From: Legionella sp. PC997
GTDB taxonomy: Bacteria; Pseudomonadota; Gammaproteobacteria; Legionellales; Legionellaceae
NCBI RefSeq assembly: GCF_014109825.1
Contig: NZ_CP059576.1
Location: forward strand, 3,517,501-3,581,500
DNA length: 64,000 nucleotides
Direction of reading: 5' to 3'
A program made the position numbers and the translations under genes. Shown here piece after piece: positions 44,401 through 53,019 of this stretch; the stretch's first letter is position 1; each line of letters starts with the position of its first letter. The notes beneath the pieces are model-generated. The model was not told where the DNA came from, made no database searches, and saw only the letters and a program-made list of their open reading frames with translations.

Positions 44401-45084
44401 TTATTCGATGATTTCCTTTTTCTCACTTCGAGATAAACCCAATTTCTCTTTCAAACGTGCTACTGCATCTGGATCATATTGCCTTGTCGTTTTATTTTTA
44501 ACGACTACCGCCGTAGTTCTCGTGGGTTGTGTTGGGGTATTTAAGCTGTTATAGGTTGAAGAACGGACTGGATAGGTAGGAAAGTGAGCCTCAGTGGATG
44601 AGGACGATTGGGTCGTTACCTGCGATTGAAAAGTCGTATTTTGTGGGGTAGAAGCGGCTTGATTTGTCGTCTTTTCTACTTGCGTTTTTCGAGCGTTTCT
44701 TACACTTTTTTCAACACGTTTTCTAATTTTGGTCGCAGCATGTTCCGCCTCTTCTTCACTTACCTCAGCAACTTCGTTACCTTGTAAATCAACACGCATC
44801 TCTCGTAGCTTGAGGCATGCCAAATAATCAAGTCGACGCGTAAATATAACCACGGCTTCTCTTAATTTACTTTTGGAAATTCCTGATTTTTCAGCTTCAT
44901 CGGCATGCAGCAAAATGTCATCCATAATCCCCACTTTTAATGGACGGATTCTTAATGAATTATCGAATGCTGCGGGAAAATGTGCAGCGAGCCACAATAA
45001 GGCATCTGTTCGTGCTTTTTTAGAACTATTTTTTTGAGCTTTATTAATAACGGCGGTGCGTGGGTGCAGCTCCTGTTTTCTCAT
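44401..45084 (-). CDS. rocC: ProQ/FinO-domain RNA chaperone, RocC-like
   Basis: The 227-residue protein has a ProQ/FinO domain at about residues 25-105: ALLWLAAHFPAAFDN, then LRIRPLKVGIMDDI, then SKLREAVVIFTRRLDYLACLK and REMRVDLQGN. A disordered Thr/Ser/Gln-rich region follows, with a short basic C-terminus (DPDAVARLKEKLGLSRSEKK). In L. pneumophila RocC pairs the RocR small RNA with competence-gene mRNAs to repress natural transformation, and as I recall it lies near pyk, as here. The identification rests on domain and synteny; no RocR candidate is seen in this window. Confidence 0.85.
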   Translation of the reverse strand: MRKQELHPRTAVINKAQKNSSKKARTDALLWLAAHFPAAFDNSLRIRPLKVGIMDDILLHADEAEKSGISKSKLREAVVIFTRRLDYLACLKLREMRVDLQGNEVAEVSEEEAEHAATKIRKRVEKSVRNARKTQVEKTTNQAASTPQNTTFQSQVTTQSSSSTEAHFPTYPVRSSTYNSLNTPTQPTRTTAVVVKNKTTRQYDPDAVARLKEKLGLSRSEKKEIIE

Positions 45085-45352
45085 TAGTGGACCCTTGTTA
45101 GATATTGAATGTCATATCCTGAAAATGAAATCATTCGCCTTAGGAATGAGCGCACAATGTACAATGTTTGATGATTGTTTGCAAGCACTCTGAAACATGT
45201 TCAATACTTATATAAAAACAAGAAATCAAAGTAGAAAAAGAGCCCATGATAGTCCTATAATAAAAACAGGAAGGTCGTAATTTGCTATAGATGCGATATG
45301 ATTTCTGTATCTCGCCGAATTTGTCCCTTTGATTACGACTTATGGAGCATAT

Positions 45353-45547
45353 ATGACAGATTTTATAAAAAAATTATTTATATTATTTATTGCCTTATTT
45401 TTTCCATGGGTCATATTTCTTATGGATGATAATCCTGGGGGGGCCTTTATCGCCTTAGCGTTACAAGCCACTGTCATTGGATGGCCATTTGCCACCGGCT
45501 GGGCTTTGCGAACACACTATCCTCCCAAAAAAGAAAAGCAACAATAA
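45353..45547 (+). CDS. Small membrane protein, YqaE/Pmp3-like
   Basis: From the ATG at 45353 (GGAG 6 bases upstream) the product is 64 residues. Two hydrophobic segments, LFILFIALFFPWVIFLM and GAFIALALQATVIGWPFATGWAL, resemble the PMP3/UPF0057 pattern in which FPP..VF precedes a second span ending in G..PG..HA. Such peptides affect membrane potential or stress tolerance in other organisms. It lies 16 bases before dapB and could share its transcript. Confidence 0.6.
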   Translation: MTDFIKKLFILFIALFFPWVIFLMDDNPGGAFIALALQATVIGWPFATGWALRTHYPPKKEKQQ

Positions 45548-45563
45548 GATCATAAGGAGAACT

Positions 45564-46295
45564 ATGTTAACTCGCGTCATTGTCAATGGGGCTAACGGTA
45601 AGATGGGCTCAATGGCCTGTGAAACTCTAAATAACCACAACGAATTTGAATTAGTCGCACAACTTGGCAAAGAAGATAATTTGGCGCAAGCCATTAAAGA
45701 CACCCAAACCCAGATTGTGGTTGATCTTACGCGTGCAGATTGTGTCTATCAAAATACTCTTACGATTATAAATCATGGAGCCCATCCAGTTATTGGAACC
45801 TCAGGACTTCTACCCAACCAAATTAACGAATTAACTGCATTTTGTGAAAGCCGCCGTTTGGGAGGAATCATTGCCCCTAATTTTTCTATAAGTGCAGTTT
45901 TGATGATGATTTTTGCGGCCAAAGCAGCTGAATATTTTCCCGAAGTTGAAATTATTGAAGCGCATCATCAACAAAAGCTGGATGCTCCCTCCGGGACTGC
46001 CTTAAAAACTGCTGAAATGATTGCTGCAGCACGAAAAAATCCTAAAAATAAATTAAATCTCAAAGAATTAATCCCTGGGGCTCGTGGAGGGGTACATGGT
46101 GAGGTCAATATCCATTCCTTGCGTCTACCTGGTGTTATTGCTCGTCAACAAGTCATTTTCGGTAGTGTCGGTGAAACCCTAACCATTACGGACGATTGCA
46201 TTGACCGACGCTCTTTTATGCCGGGGATCATTTTGTCCTGTCAAAAAGTTTTAGGGTTATCTACATTGATTTATGGACTCGAGCATTTACTCTAA
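45564..46295 (+). CDS. dapB: 4-hydroxy-tetrahydrodipicolinate reductase
   Basis: From the ATG at 45564, preceded by AAGGAGAACT, the product is 243 residues, slightly short for the family. The nucleotide-binding start is VIVNGANGKMG, and the substrate-binding and catalytic motif is EAHHQQKLDAPSGTALKTAE. It reduces the DapA product in lysine and diaminopimelate synthesis, using NAD(P)H. The cofactor loop, normally E/D-containing, reads QLGKEDN. It follows the Pmp3-like gene closely. Confidence 0.95.
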   Translation: MLTRVIVNGANGKMGSMACETLNNHNEFELVAQLGKEDNLAQAIKDTQTQIVVDLTRADCVYQNTLTIINHGAHPVIGTSGLLPNQINELTAFCESRRLGGIIAPNFSISAVLMMIFAAKAAEYFPEVEIIEAHHQQKLDAPSGTALKTAEMIAAARKNPKNKLNLKELIPGARGGVHGEVNIHSLRLPGVIARQQVIFGSVGETLTITDDCIDRRSFMPGIILSCQKVLGLSTLIYGLEHLL

Positions 46296-46524
46296 GCAAA
46301 AACCAGGGGCCTCATCGCAGGCTCCCGCGAATAGGTCGCGGAAGGCCAAACGAGGATGATTGGGAAAAATGGCGAGATCGCATAAATAATTAAGACAATC
46401 TGTACTGAGCCTTGGTTTAATAGATGTTGACAACCTCTTCTTATCTTTTTTAGCTATAATGCATCTAGATGCTAGCAATATTTTTTAGTGATGGCTCCCC
46501 CAAATAAATACTAAGGTGGAAAGG

Positions 46525-47868
46525 ATGCGTCAACGTAAATATTTTGGTACAGATGGCATACGTGGCCGAGTTGGGCAATCAAATATTAACCCTGAGTTTG
46601 TTTTAAAATTAGGCTGGGCAGTAGGAAATTTACTTAATCAAAAGCCAGGAAGCAAAGTGGTAGTGGGGAAAGACACCCGAATATCCGGCTACATGTTGGA
46701 ATCTGCTTTACAAGCAGGTTTATCCGCATCTGGAGTTGATATTGCATTGTTAGGGCCTATGCCTACTCCTGGAATAGCATATTTTACTCAAACCCTTAGA
46801 GCGGATATGGGAATCGCAATTAGTGCTTCTCATAACCAATTTGAAGATAATGGAATTAAATTTTTCTCATCTGAAGGTGGAAAATTTCCTGAGAGTATTG
46901 AGTTTGCAATAGAGGCTGAATTAGAGAAAAAATTGCAGACCGTACCTTCTGCGCAGTTAGGTAAAGCAATACGGATTCATGATGCGGCGGGGCGTTACAT
47001 TGAATTTTGTAAATCTACAATTCCTTTCAAGTGCCGTTTTACCAATTTTAAAATAGTCGTGGATTGTGCCAATGGGGCAACCTATAATATCGCCCCTAAT
47101 GTATTTTCTGAATTAGGCGCAAAGGTAATTCCCATAGGGGTGAAGCCTAATGGTTTTAATATCAATCACAATTGTGGATCCACAGCACCTGGGTTATTAC
47201 GGAAAAAAGTCCTCGATTCAGGTGCAGATATCGGTATTGGTTTGGATGGTGATGGGGATAGAGTTATTTTAATAGACTCCCAAGGCAATCTGGTTAATGG
47301 CGATCAGATTATTTACATTATTGCTAAGGACAGATACCAGCGAGGTGTACTAAACGGTGGGGTGATAGGTACTTCAATGAGTAATTACAGTCTTGAGCAC
47401 GAACTTAAATCGTTAGGGATCCCTTTTCTCCGAGCTCAAGTAGGGGATCGATACGTTCAGGAAATGCTGCGAGCAAAAAATTGGAAACTTGGTGGAGAGT
47501 CCTCCGGTCATATTATTTGTTTCGATAAAACCACCACAGGAGATGGAATTATAACCGCCTTACAAGTTTTGGCGATTATGACCAGGCAGAATCAATCACT
47601 ATATGAACTGACGCAAAGCATTCATTTGTTGCCTCAAGCCTTCATTAATTTTAAAACCAAAAATGCCACCTTTCTTCTCTCCCATCCCGACGTAATCCAA
47701 GCCGTTAAAAACCTGGAAAAGAGTTTGAAAGGTAAAGGGAGAATTTTACTAAGGCCTTCGGGTACAGAACAATTATTACGAATTATGGTTGAAGGAAGGG
47801 ATCAAATTGTAATTAATGAATATGCACTTATGTTACACGATATTATATCTAGTTTCGATAAAACATAA
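46525..47868 (+). CDS. glmM: Phosphoglucosamine mutase
   Basis: The ATG at 46525 is preferred over the GTG at 46516 because the product then begins MRQRKYFGTDGIRG, as GlmM does. The 447-residue enzyme has the phosphoserine loop GIAISASHNQFEDNGIKFF (Ser102), the metal-binding DGDGDRV, the sugar-binding GGESSGH and the C-terminal phosphate-binding RPSGTEQLLRIMVEG. It makes glucosamine-1-phosphate for peptidoglycan and lipopolysaccharide. This also supplies UDP-GlcNAc, the likely donor of the adjacent exopolysaccharide glycosyltransferase. Confidence 0.96.
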   Translation: MRQRKYFGTDGIRGRVGQSNINPEFVLKLGWAVGNLLNQKPGSKVVVGKDTRISGYMLESALQAGLSASGVDIALLGPMPTPGIAYFTQTLRADMGIAISASHNQFEDNGIKFFSSEGGKFPESIEFAIEAELEKKLQTVPSAQLGKAIRIHDAAGRYIEFCKSTIPFKCRFTNFKIVVDCANGATYNIAPNVFSELGAKVIPIGVKPNGFNINHNCGSTAPGLLRKKVLDSGADIGIGLDGDGDRVILIDSQGNLVNGDQIIYIIAKDRYQRGVLNGGVIGTSMSNYSLEHELKSLGIPFLRAQVGDRYVQEMLRAKNWKLGGESSGHIICFDKTTTGDGIITALQVLAIMTRQNQSLYELTQSIHLLPQAFINFKTKNATFLLSHPDVIQAVKNLEKSLKGKGRILLRPSGTEQLLRIMVEGRDQIVINEYALMLHDIISSFDKT

Positions 47869-47907
47869 TTGAACCCTAATACCAGAAATAGCTAGCACCG
47901 CTGACTG

Positions 47908-48759
47908 CTAGGAATGGGAGCGAACCTTCAGATTTAAAACTTGCGCAGGCAAAACAACCGGAATTTTGGCGTGTTTAATTATTTCTAAAATTTGCGCAAA
48001 CTTTTCAGGGTTAATATGTCCTGGGATTTCATTGTTATCAATTTGGTTAAAAACGAGAATAAGCCAGCTGTTAGAGTCAGATGCCACGTCTATTAGACTT
48101 TTAATCACTGCAGGATTTGTTTTATTAGATACGGGATAGGACTTTAAATTATATTTATCAGTTAAAGGCAAGGCGTTCAATTGCTCATCTAAAAATCGAC
48201 TGGAGCTGTAAAATTGTTTTGAAAACTGCATCATTTTAGATGATTTATTATACGAACAAGGTGCCACAAAATTTTCAGCGCGCAATCCTCTTGATAGTAA
48301 TACCTTCTTAGAGGCCAACAATTCCTTTTCCAAATTATAACTGAAGTAACTGCAATGTCCTGAAACTGAGTAGGAAACTGTTTCCCAACCTTTATTTTGT
48401 AATGATTTCAATTGATTCCATGATAAGTAACTATACCCACATATAGAATCGGTGGGGACAGAGATCGCGGCAACAAAATTATTTGCATCCATAAGTTTTA
48501 AAACATCTTGCGAACCTTGAGATGAATAAGCCCCATCAAACCAAATGGTTACCAATCCTCGCGTGGGTTTAGGAATGGAAGGGATGCTTGCAGGGGGGGT
48601 GGTGTCAAAGGGTGCGTGTGCACAATTGTATCTTTTCGTTATTGCTACTGTAAATCCAATTAAAATGATTAAAGGAGCGATGACACCCAAAAAAAAATAA
48701 ACTCTGAAGACCGTAGCCATAATCATCCCATCGTATTCCAGTTGATTCGATTTAATCAC
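47908..48759 (-). CDS. Degenerate NodB-like polysaccharide deacetylase, membrane-anchored
   Basis: The 283-residue protein has a membrane segment near residues 15-38 (TVFRVYFFLGVIAPLIILIGFTVAI) and an external NodB-like domain. Motif 1 is IWFDGAYS in place of TFDDG, keeping one Asp. Motif 2 reads SVSGHCSY, where the usual HSxxH has lost its first histidine. An RSHS tail ends the protein. The listed start is a GTG at 48759 that overlaps the histidine phosphatase stop; a later ATG at 48720 (MATVFRVYF) is equally possible. Enzymatic deacetylation may be weak or absent, and a carbohydrate-binding role is possible. Confidence 0.6.
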   Translation of the reverse strand: MIKSNQLEYDGMIMATVFRVYFFLGVIAPLIILIGFTVAITKRYNCAHAPFDTTPPASIPSIPKPTRGLVTIWFDGAYSSQGSQDVLKLMDANNFVAAISVPTDSICGYSYLSWNQLKSLQNKGWETVSYSVSGHCSYFSYNLEKELLASKKVLLSRGLRAENFVAPCSYNKSSKMMQFSKQFYSSSRFLDEQLNALPLTDKYNLKSYPVSNKTNPAVIKSLIDVASDSNSWLILVFNQIDNNEIPGHINPEKFAQILEIIKHAKIPVVLPAQVLNLKVRSHS

Positions 48760-49394
48760 TCAATACCGCTATTTAACGAGCTCTCGTGACCTTTTGATTG
48801 TAAATCAAATTTAATAATTTCACAGTTTTTTAAGGGATTGGACGTTTCAAATTGTCTAAACTGTTGCATCCATTGGGGTGTTACCTCCCACCCGTGCTCT
48901 AATCCAAATTGAAATGCCCTAAAAAAAACACCGTGCCCTATAACAACAATAAATCCTGTGCGTAAAGATAATTTTTCATAAAAACTTTGAACGCGTTCTA
49001 TAAAATGTGCAAAAGCCTCTACTTGCTCTCCATCACAAAATAAGGGATTTGCTTCTTGCCAATACCATTCGATGCGTTTTTTTCGTTCTGCACTATCCAT
49101 GTTTTTTAATTTTATGGGCGACAAATAAGCGAACTCCTCTATGGGCCAAATCTCTACTGGGGTCTGCGGCCATAATTTGATAATAGGTTCTGCCGTTCTT
49201 AGTACCCGCTGCAAGGGTGAACGAATAATCAAATCCGGGGCTCTTTTGATTTCTTTAGCCACAGTGCAAGCCTGCTGGATACCTAGCGGTGTTAAGTCTG
49301 AATTATTTGGTTTATCCGTCCACTGGCGGATGTTAACAAATGTCTCACCATGACGAATTAACCAGAGAGTTAATTTTGACACAATTCCATCCAT
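48756..49394 (-). CDS. Histidine phosphatase (phosphoglycerate-mutase-like)
   Basis: The 212-residue protein begins MDGIVSKLTLWLIRHGETFVN, with the catalytic LIRHGE at residues 12-17. RSPLQRVLRTAEPI supplies the second arginine, and FIVVIGHGVFFRAF the second histidine. It is a soluble phosphatase of unknown substrate. An internal GTG at 49382 is an alternative start. The gene overlaps the ATP-grasp gene by 25 bases and the deacetylase-like gene by 4. Its operon position in a probable exopolysaccharide locus suggests action on a sugar-phosphate or small phosphate ester. Confidence 0.8.
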   Translation of the reverse strand: MDGIVSKLTLWLIRHGETFVNIRQWTDKPNNSDLTPLGIQQACTVAKEIKRAPDLIIRSPLQRVLRTAEPIIKLWPQTPVEIWPIEEFAYLSPIKLKNMDSAERKKRIEWYWQEANPLFCDGEQVEAFAHFIERVQSFYEKLSLRTGFIVVIGHGVFFRAFQFGLEHGWEVTPQWMQQFRQFETSNPLKNCEIIKFDLQSKGHESSLNSGIE

Positions 49395-50338
49395 TCACTA
49401 AAGGGTAAAAAATGCTCGGTCCAATAGCGTACCATCATCGTTTCTTTAAAAGGCATAAGATGCTCCGGGAGTTCTTCATTATTTATATCTTTTATGAGTA
49501 ATTTGGGCATATCGATTCCAGAGGCAGTGGTTAAAGGTAAGGTGCCGGGAAAACGAGGATTTATTTCCAAGAGTTTAAATATATTATCGGCAGAAGCTTT
49601 AAATTGAATATTGGCCGCATATTTGATATTCATAACCTTGGCAATCGAAAGAGCCGTTCGTTGCAATTCAGGAAAAAAGACACTGCGCGCTGTAACTGCT
49701 ATACCCGAATCAATTTTCATCCTCAAACGAGGTACTGCTGCAAGAGGTCGGCCACTGCTGTGGATATACACATCCACTGAGTATTCTTCTCCTGGTAACA
49801 ATTCTTGAATTAAATAGCTGCCATCTCGAGGCAATCGCGCAAAATCGTTAGGATCTGTTATTTTCACGCATCCTCTGGATCCGGCACCAACTCGTGGTTT
49901 TGCAAAGCAGGGAAAACTAATTTTTAAAGAGGAGACATCTTCCATTACTAAATGAAAATCCGGTACGGGCGCAGTGTCTTTACATAGGTTGAGTAACAAA
50001 TATTTATCAAAACAATTTTTTAAAGTAAGGTATGGGCTTAAAGGAATTATTGTGCCTATGTCTTTAAAAGCCTGGTCATGCGCTGCTAAAGGAGCTAATT
50101 CACTATCGACCGTGGGAATAAGGAGATCAATCTTATCCTTTTGACATAAATCCAGCATCTTATTTACAAAATCTGGTGCATCTCCCGGTAAAGACAAGCT
50201 GCGTTGAGCCGGAGGTACCAGATATAAACCCGCAGCATTGGGATCCATATCGCACATATAAATAGTATGGTCTTTAGCAAGACTTTTCCAAACACTAATT
50301 GCGGAAGCCCCTCCTGCACCAGTTAAAAGAATATTCAT
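49370..50338 (-). CDS. ATP-grasp carboxylate-amine ligase-like protein
   Basis: The start at 50338 has a strong GGAGGTCAC site, and the protein begins MNILLTGAGGASAISVWKSL, a pre-ATP-grasp Rossmann part. ATP-grasp features include FPCFAKPRVGAGSRGC and the metal-binding FKLLEINPRFPGTLPLT. At 322 residues it resembles CarB-fragment or PylC-like ligases. The reaction would join a carboxylate to an amine using ATP. In this operon a plausible role is adding an amino acid to a polysaccharide or lipid sugar, but there is no direct evidence. The operon order is PIG-L, ATP-grasp, phosphatase, deacetylase-like. Confidence 0.75.
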   Translation of the reverse strand: MNILLTGAGGASAISVWKSLAKDHTIYMCDMDPNAAGLYLVPPAQRSLSLPGDAPDFVNKMLDLCQKDKIDLLIPTVDSELAPLAAHDQAFKDIGTIIPLSPYLTLKNCFDKYLLLNLCKDTAPVPDFHLVMEDVSSLKISFPCFAKPRVGAGSRGCVKITDPNDFARLPRDGSYLIQELLPGEEYSVDVYIHSSGRPLAAVPRLRMKIDSGIAVTARSVFFPELQRTALSIAKVMNIKYAANIQFKASADNIFKLLEINPRFPGTLPLTTASGIDMPKLLIKDINNEELPEHLMPFKETMMVRYWTEHFLPFSEWMELCQN

Positions 50339-50382
50339 GTGACCTCCTGTACATTTATTTCTTCTTAAGGGATGACGATTTT

Positions 50383-51375
50383 TTAGCTTATCTGTTGCTG
50401 CCGGATAACCTCCATCGCCTCTGCCATGCTGTAGTTTATATAGCGTCCCCAAAATGCAGCAGTTGCACATACGAGCTCGGAGCTAAGATAGGGTTTTGAA
50501 ACCGATTGCGATTTGTATAAAGCTATTATTTCTAATTTTCGCTCGAGAACACTTTTAATATCAATAAAGAGATTGGGCTTAAAATTAACCGTAGATGAAG
50601 GAGATGCATAGCAATATATATTTTTAACCTTACGGGCGGCAACCAGTGTTGCGTGATGTACGTTGCGGTGATCTTGATGGGAGTCATGCAAAGAATGTGT
50701 ATAGATATGCGTTGGATTAACTTCTTTAATGACTTTTTCAATATAGTTGATGGTGACACTGGTATTCGAGATTTGCGTGTCCATCAGATTATATAGATAT
50801 AAATTGGCATTCAATTCGCGGGCAGCCTGTTCTGCTTCAATTTTACGTAATTGGGGATCACCACCTCTCTCACCTAAGGAAAGAGTCAAAATGTGGATAG
50901 AATCTTGGTTTAATTGATGGAGCACAAGACTTCCGCCACAACCAATTTCGACATCATCGGGATGGGCACCAATGGCCAAAATTACATTTTGCTTTTCACG
51001 TGAAGGTTTTGCTTCGTCCACTAATCTATAGACAGTTTCTACTAATTTATTTTTTTCTAATGGCCTAAATACAAGTGCATCCGCATGGAACTCTAGAGCA
51101 GCCAGAATAAAGTCTATTTTTTGATTGGCGGTAATGATTAAAACAGGAGTGAAAGGACTGGAGATTTTTACCATCTTGGTTATTTCTAAAACATTACTAT
51201 TTTCCAAATTGATATCGGTAATAACAAGATTCCAATGCTTTTTTTGCAACAAGTCCTTGGCTTCGATCAAGTCTTTGGCAGTGGTTATTGCCATGTCTTT
51301 TTTGAGCCAATTCGTTATTTTGTTAACAACATCTGCAGAACTTCCAATAATTAAAATGTTGTATAAAGATTTCAT
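50383..51375 (-). CDS. Pseudo-receiver domain fused to PIG-L/LmbE deacetylase
   Basis: Residues 1-122 form a receiver-like domain. The phospho-acceptor position is kept as VITDIN (D54), but the acidic pair is GSS (residues 11-13), and the switch lysine is R104 in VFRPLE, so phosphorylation is unlikely. Residues 130-330 are a PIG-L/LmbE N-deacetylase with AHPDDVEIGCGG (137-148), GERGGDP and SHQDHRNVH (zinc ligand His region). PIG-L enzymes remove N-acetyl groups from sugars. The fusion is unusual. It leads the minus-strand operon and is divergent from the glycosyltransferase gene. Confidence 0.82.
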   Translation of the reverse strand: MKSLYNILIIGSSADVVNKITNWLKKDMAITTAKDLIEAKDLLQKKHWNLVITDINLENSNVLEITKMVKISSPFTPVLIITANQKIDFILAALEFHADALVFRPLEKNKLVETVYRLVDEAKPSREKQNVILAIGAHPDDVEIGCGGSLVLHQLNQDSIHILTLSLGERGGDPQLRKIEAEQAARELNANLYLYNLMDTQISNTSVTINYIEKVIKEVNPTHIYTHSLHDSHQDHRNVHHATLVAARKVKNIYCYASPSSTVNFKPNLFIDIKSVLERKLEIIALYKSQSVSKPYLSSELVCATAAFWGRYINYSMAEAMEVIRQQQIS

Positions 51376-51714
51376 TGGATCTAATCCGTTATTTCCTATC
51401 AGTTAAAACCATTATTTTTTATATTGAAAATATCGTAATTTACCGAGTCACGAGTCCCTTCTTCTTATTCACTATGCAGTATTTCATACCCTGATTCAAA
51501 TATTATAACTCATATAACGCATTTTGATTCTAAATGAGAATAAACTGATGTACTGTATATCCTATAATTTAAATATATAATAATAACTGTGATGTTAATT
51601 GACTTTTATTTGTCTAGGTATCCAGACAAGATTATTACAACTATTTCGTTTCACTTTTAAGTATACCATGCGGGTGTGAAGCTTGATTGGGGCAGGGAAG
51701 TAAAAAGGATTTCT
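51376..51714. other. Divergent promoter region of the exopolysaccharide locus
   Basis: This 339-base gap separates the PIG-L operon (left) and glycosyltransferase gene (right). It is AT-rich and holds a perfect TATAAT at 51563-51568 but no convincing -35. I find no gene or clear operator. Confidence 0.5.
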
Positions 51715-53019
51715 ATGTATATTTCGGTTAAATTTAAATTTTTAATTGTTTTACTTATTGCCTTTGCGTGGTTGTCCTTATCTATTTATTTAACAATTCC
51801 CTGGATACATGATCTGAGTGAGTACATTAACTGGCTTGGAGCTTGGATTATTATTTCACTTATTGCCCTCATACCAGGTTTTATGTATGCGTTTTTCCTT
51901 GCCTCTTATATTTTCGACAAACGACCCAAAATTCGCCCTGTGCATGAATGGCCTGATATCTCCGTAATTGTACCCGCACATAATGAAGAATCCAATATTG
52001 TAAAATCGATCCAATCGGTATTTAACCAAGACTATGCGGGGCGTTTTGAAGTAATTGTTATTGATAATGCATCAACAGATAACACGCTTGCTTTGCTCAA
52101 AGAACTGAAAATGGAAAACTTAACTGTGCTGGAGGAATTGACCAAGGGAAAATCTCATGCACTAAACACTGGGATCGCAAAAGCGAAATATGACCATGTG
52201 CTCACATTAGACGCTGATACGTGTTTAATGAAAAATGCGTTAACTGAAATTGTGAAAAAATTTTTGAATTGCGCGCACCTGCCTACCCCTACGGCTGCCG
52301 TTGCAGGGAGTATCTATATTCAAAACTCCAGAGCGACTATGATTACCCGCATGCAGGAATGGGAATACTTCCATGGTATCGCTGGGGTCAAGCGAATGCA
52401 AAGTTTGTTTCAAGGCACGCTTGTGGCACAAGGCAATTTTTCATTATATAAAAAGTCTTGCATTACCGAGGTAGGTCTTTGGCAACATACAGTTGGAGAA
52501 GATATCGTTTTAACTTGGGGATTATTATTGAAGGGATATCGTATAGATTTTGCCGAAGATGCGATAGCTTTTGCAAATGTGCCTGAAACTTATAAAAAAT
52601 TTTTTCTGCAACGAAGCCGATGGGCTAGAGGTTTAATCGAGGCGTTTATTGCATACCCAACCATACTACTCCAACCCAGACTGATCACTTTTATTGTATA
52701 CTGGAATTTACTTTTCCCTGCCATGGATGCGGCTTTTTTCTTTATTTTTATTCCAGCAGTTATTGCTGCCCTCTTCTTTGGCTTTTATTTAATGGCAGGT
52801 CCAATGACTCTGACCGTCATCCCTCTAGCAATTCTCTTGAATACCATCTTATACAGAGGACAAAAAAAAGTATTTCAACGCCATAACCTCCATGTAAGGA
52901 GAAATAGGCTGGGTTTCATATTCTATTTATTGTTTTATAACTTTATTATGAGCCCTGCTTGCATTCATGGTTATATGTCCGAGATTTTTAGTCTTCAGAA
53001 AAAGTGGGGAACCAAATAA
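51715..53019 (+). CDS. Processive family-2 glycosyltransferase (PgaC/hyaluronan-synthase type)
   Basis: The ATG at 51715 (AAGGATTTCT upstream) gives 434 residues and an N-terminal membrane helix at once; a GTG at 51676 would add 13 residues. Two N-terminal spans precede the GT-A domain: DISVIVPAHNEESNI, DADT (166-169), GED (261-263) and the processive-synthase motif QRSRW (299-303). Two or three C-terminal spans follow. These are the elements of PgaC, NodC and hyaluronan synthase, which polymerise and extrude beta-linked N-acetyl sugars. The TAATG overlap with the next gene indicates co-translation with the outer-membrane partner. Confidence 0.9.
   Translation: MYISVKFKFLIVLLIAFAWLSLSIYLTIPWIHDLSEYINWLGAWIIISLIALIPGFMYAFFLASYIFDKRPKIRPVHEWPDISVIVPAHNEESNIVKSIQSVFNQDYAGRFEVIVIDNASTDNTLALLKELKMENLTVLEELTKGKSHALNTGIAKAKYDHVLTLDADTCLMKNALTEIVKKFLNCAHLPTPTAAVAGSIYIQNSRATMITRMQEWEYFHGIAGVKRMQSLFQGTLVAQGNFSLYKKSCITEVGLWQHTVGEDIVLTWGLLLKGYRIDFAEDAIAFANVPETYKKFFLQRSRWARGLIEAFIAYPTILLQPRLITFIVYWNLLFPAMDAAFFFIFIPAVIAALFFGFYLMAGPMTLTVIPLAILLNTILYRGQKKVFQRHNLHVRRNRLGFIFYLLFYNFIMSPACIHGYMSEIFSLQKKWGTK

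Noticed and set aside
47892..47911. CTAGCA/TGCTAG hairpin as glmM terminator
   Set aside because: The arms are only six bases and there is no T-run; it also runs into the deacetylase-like gene on the other strand.
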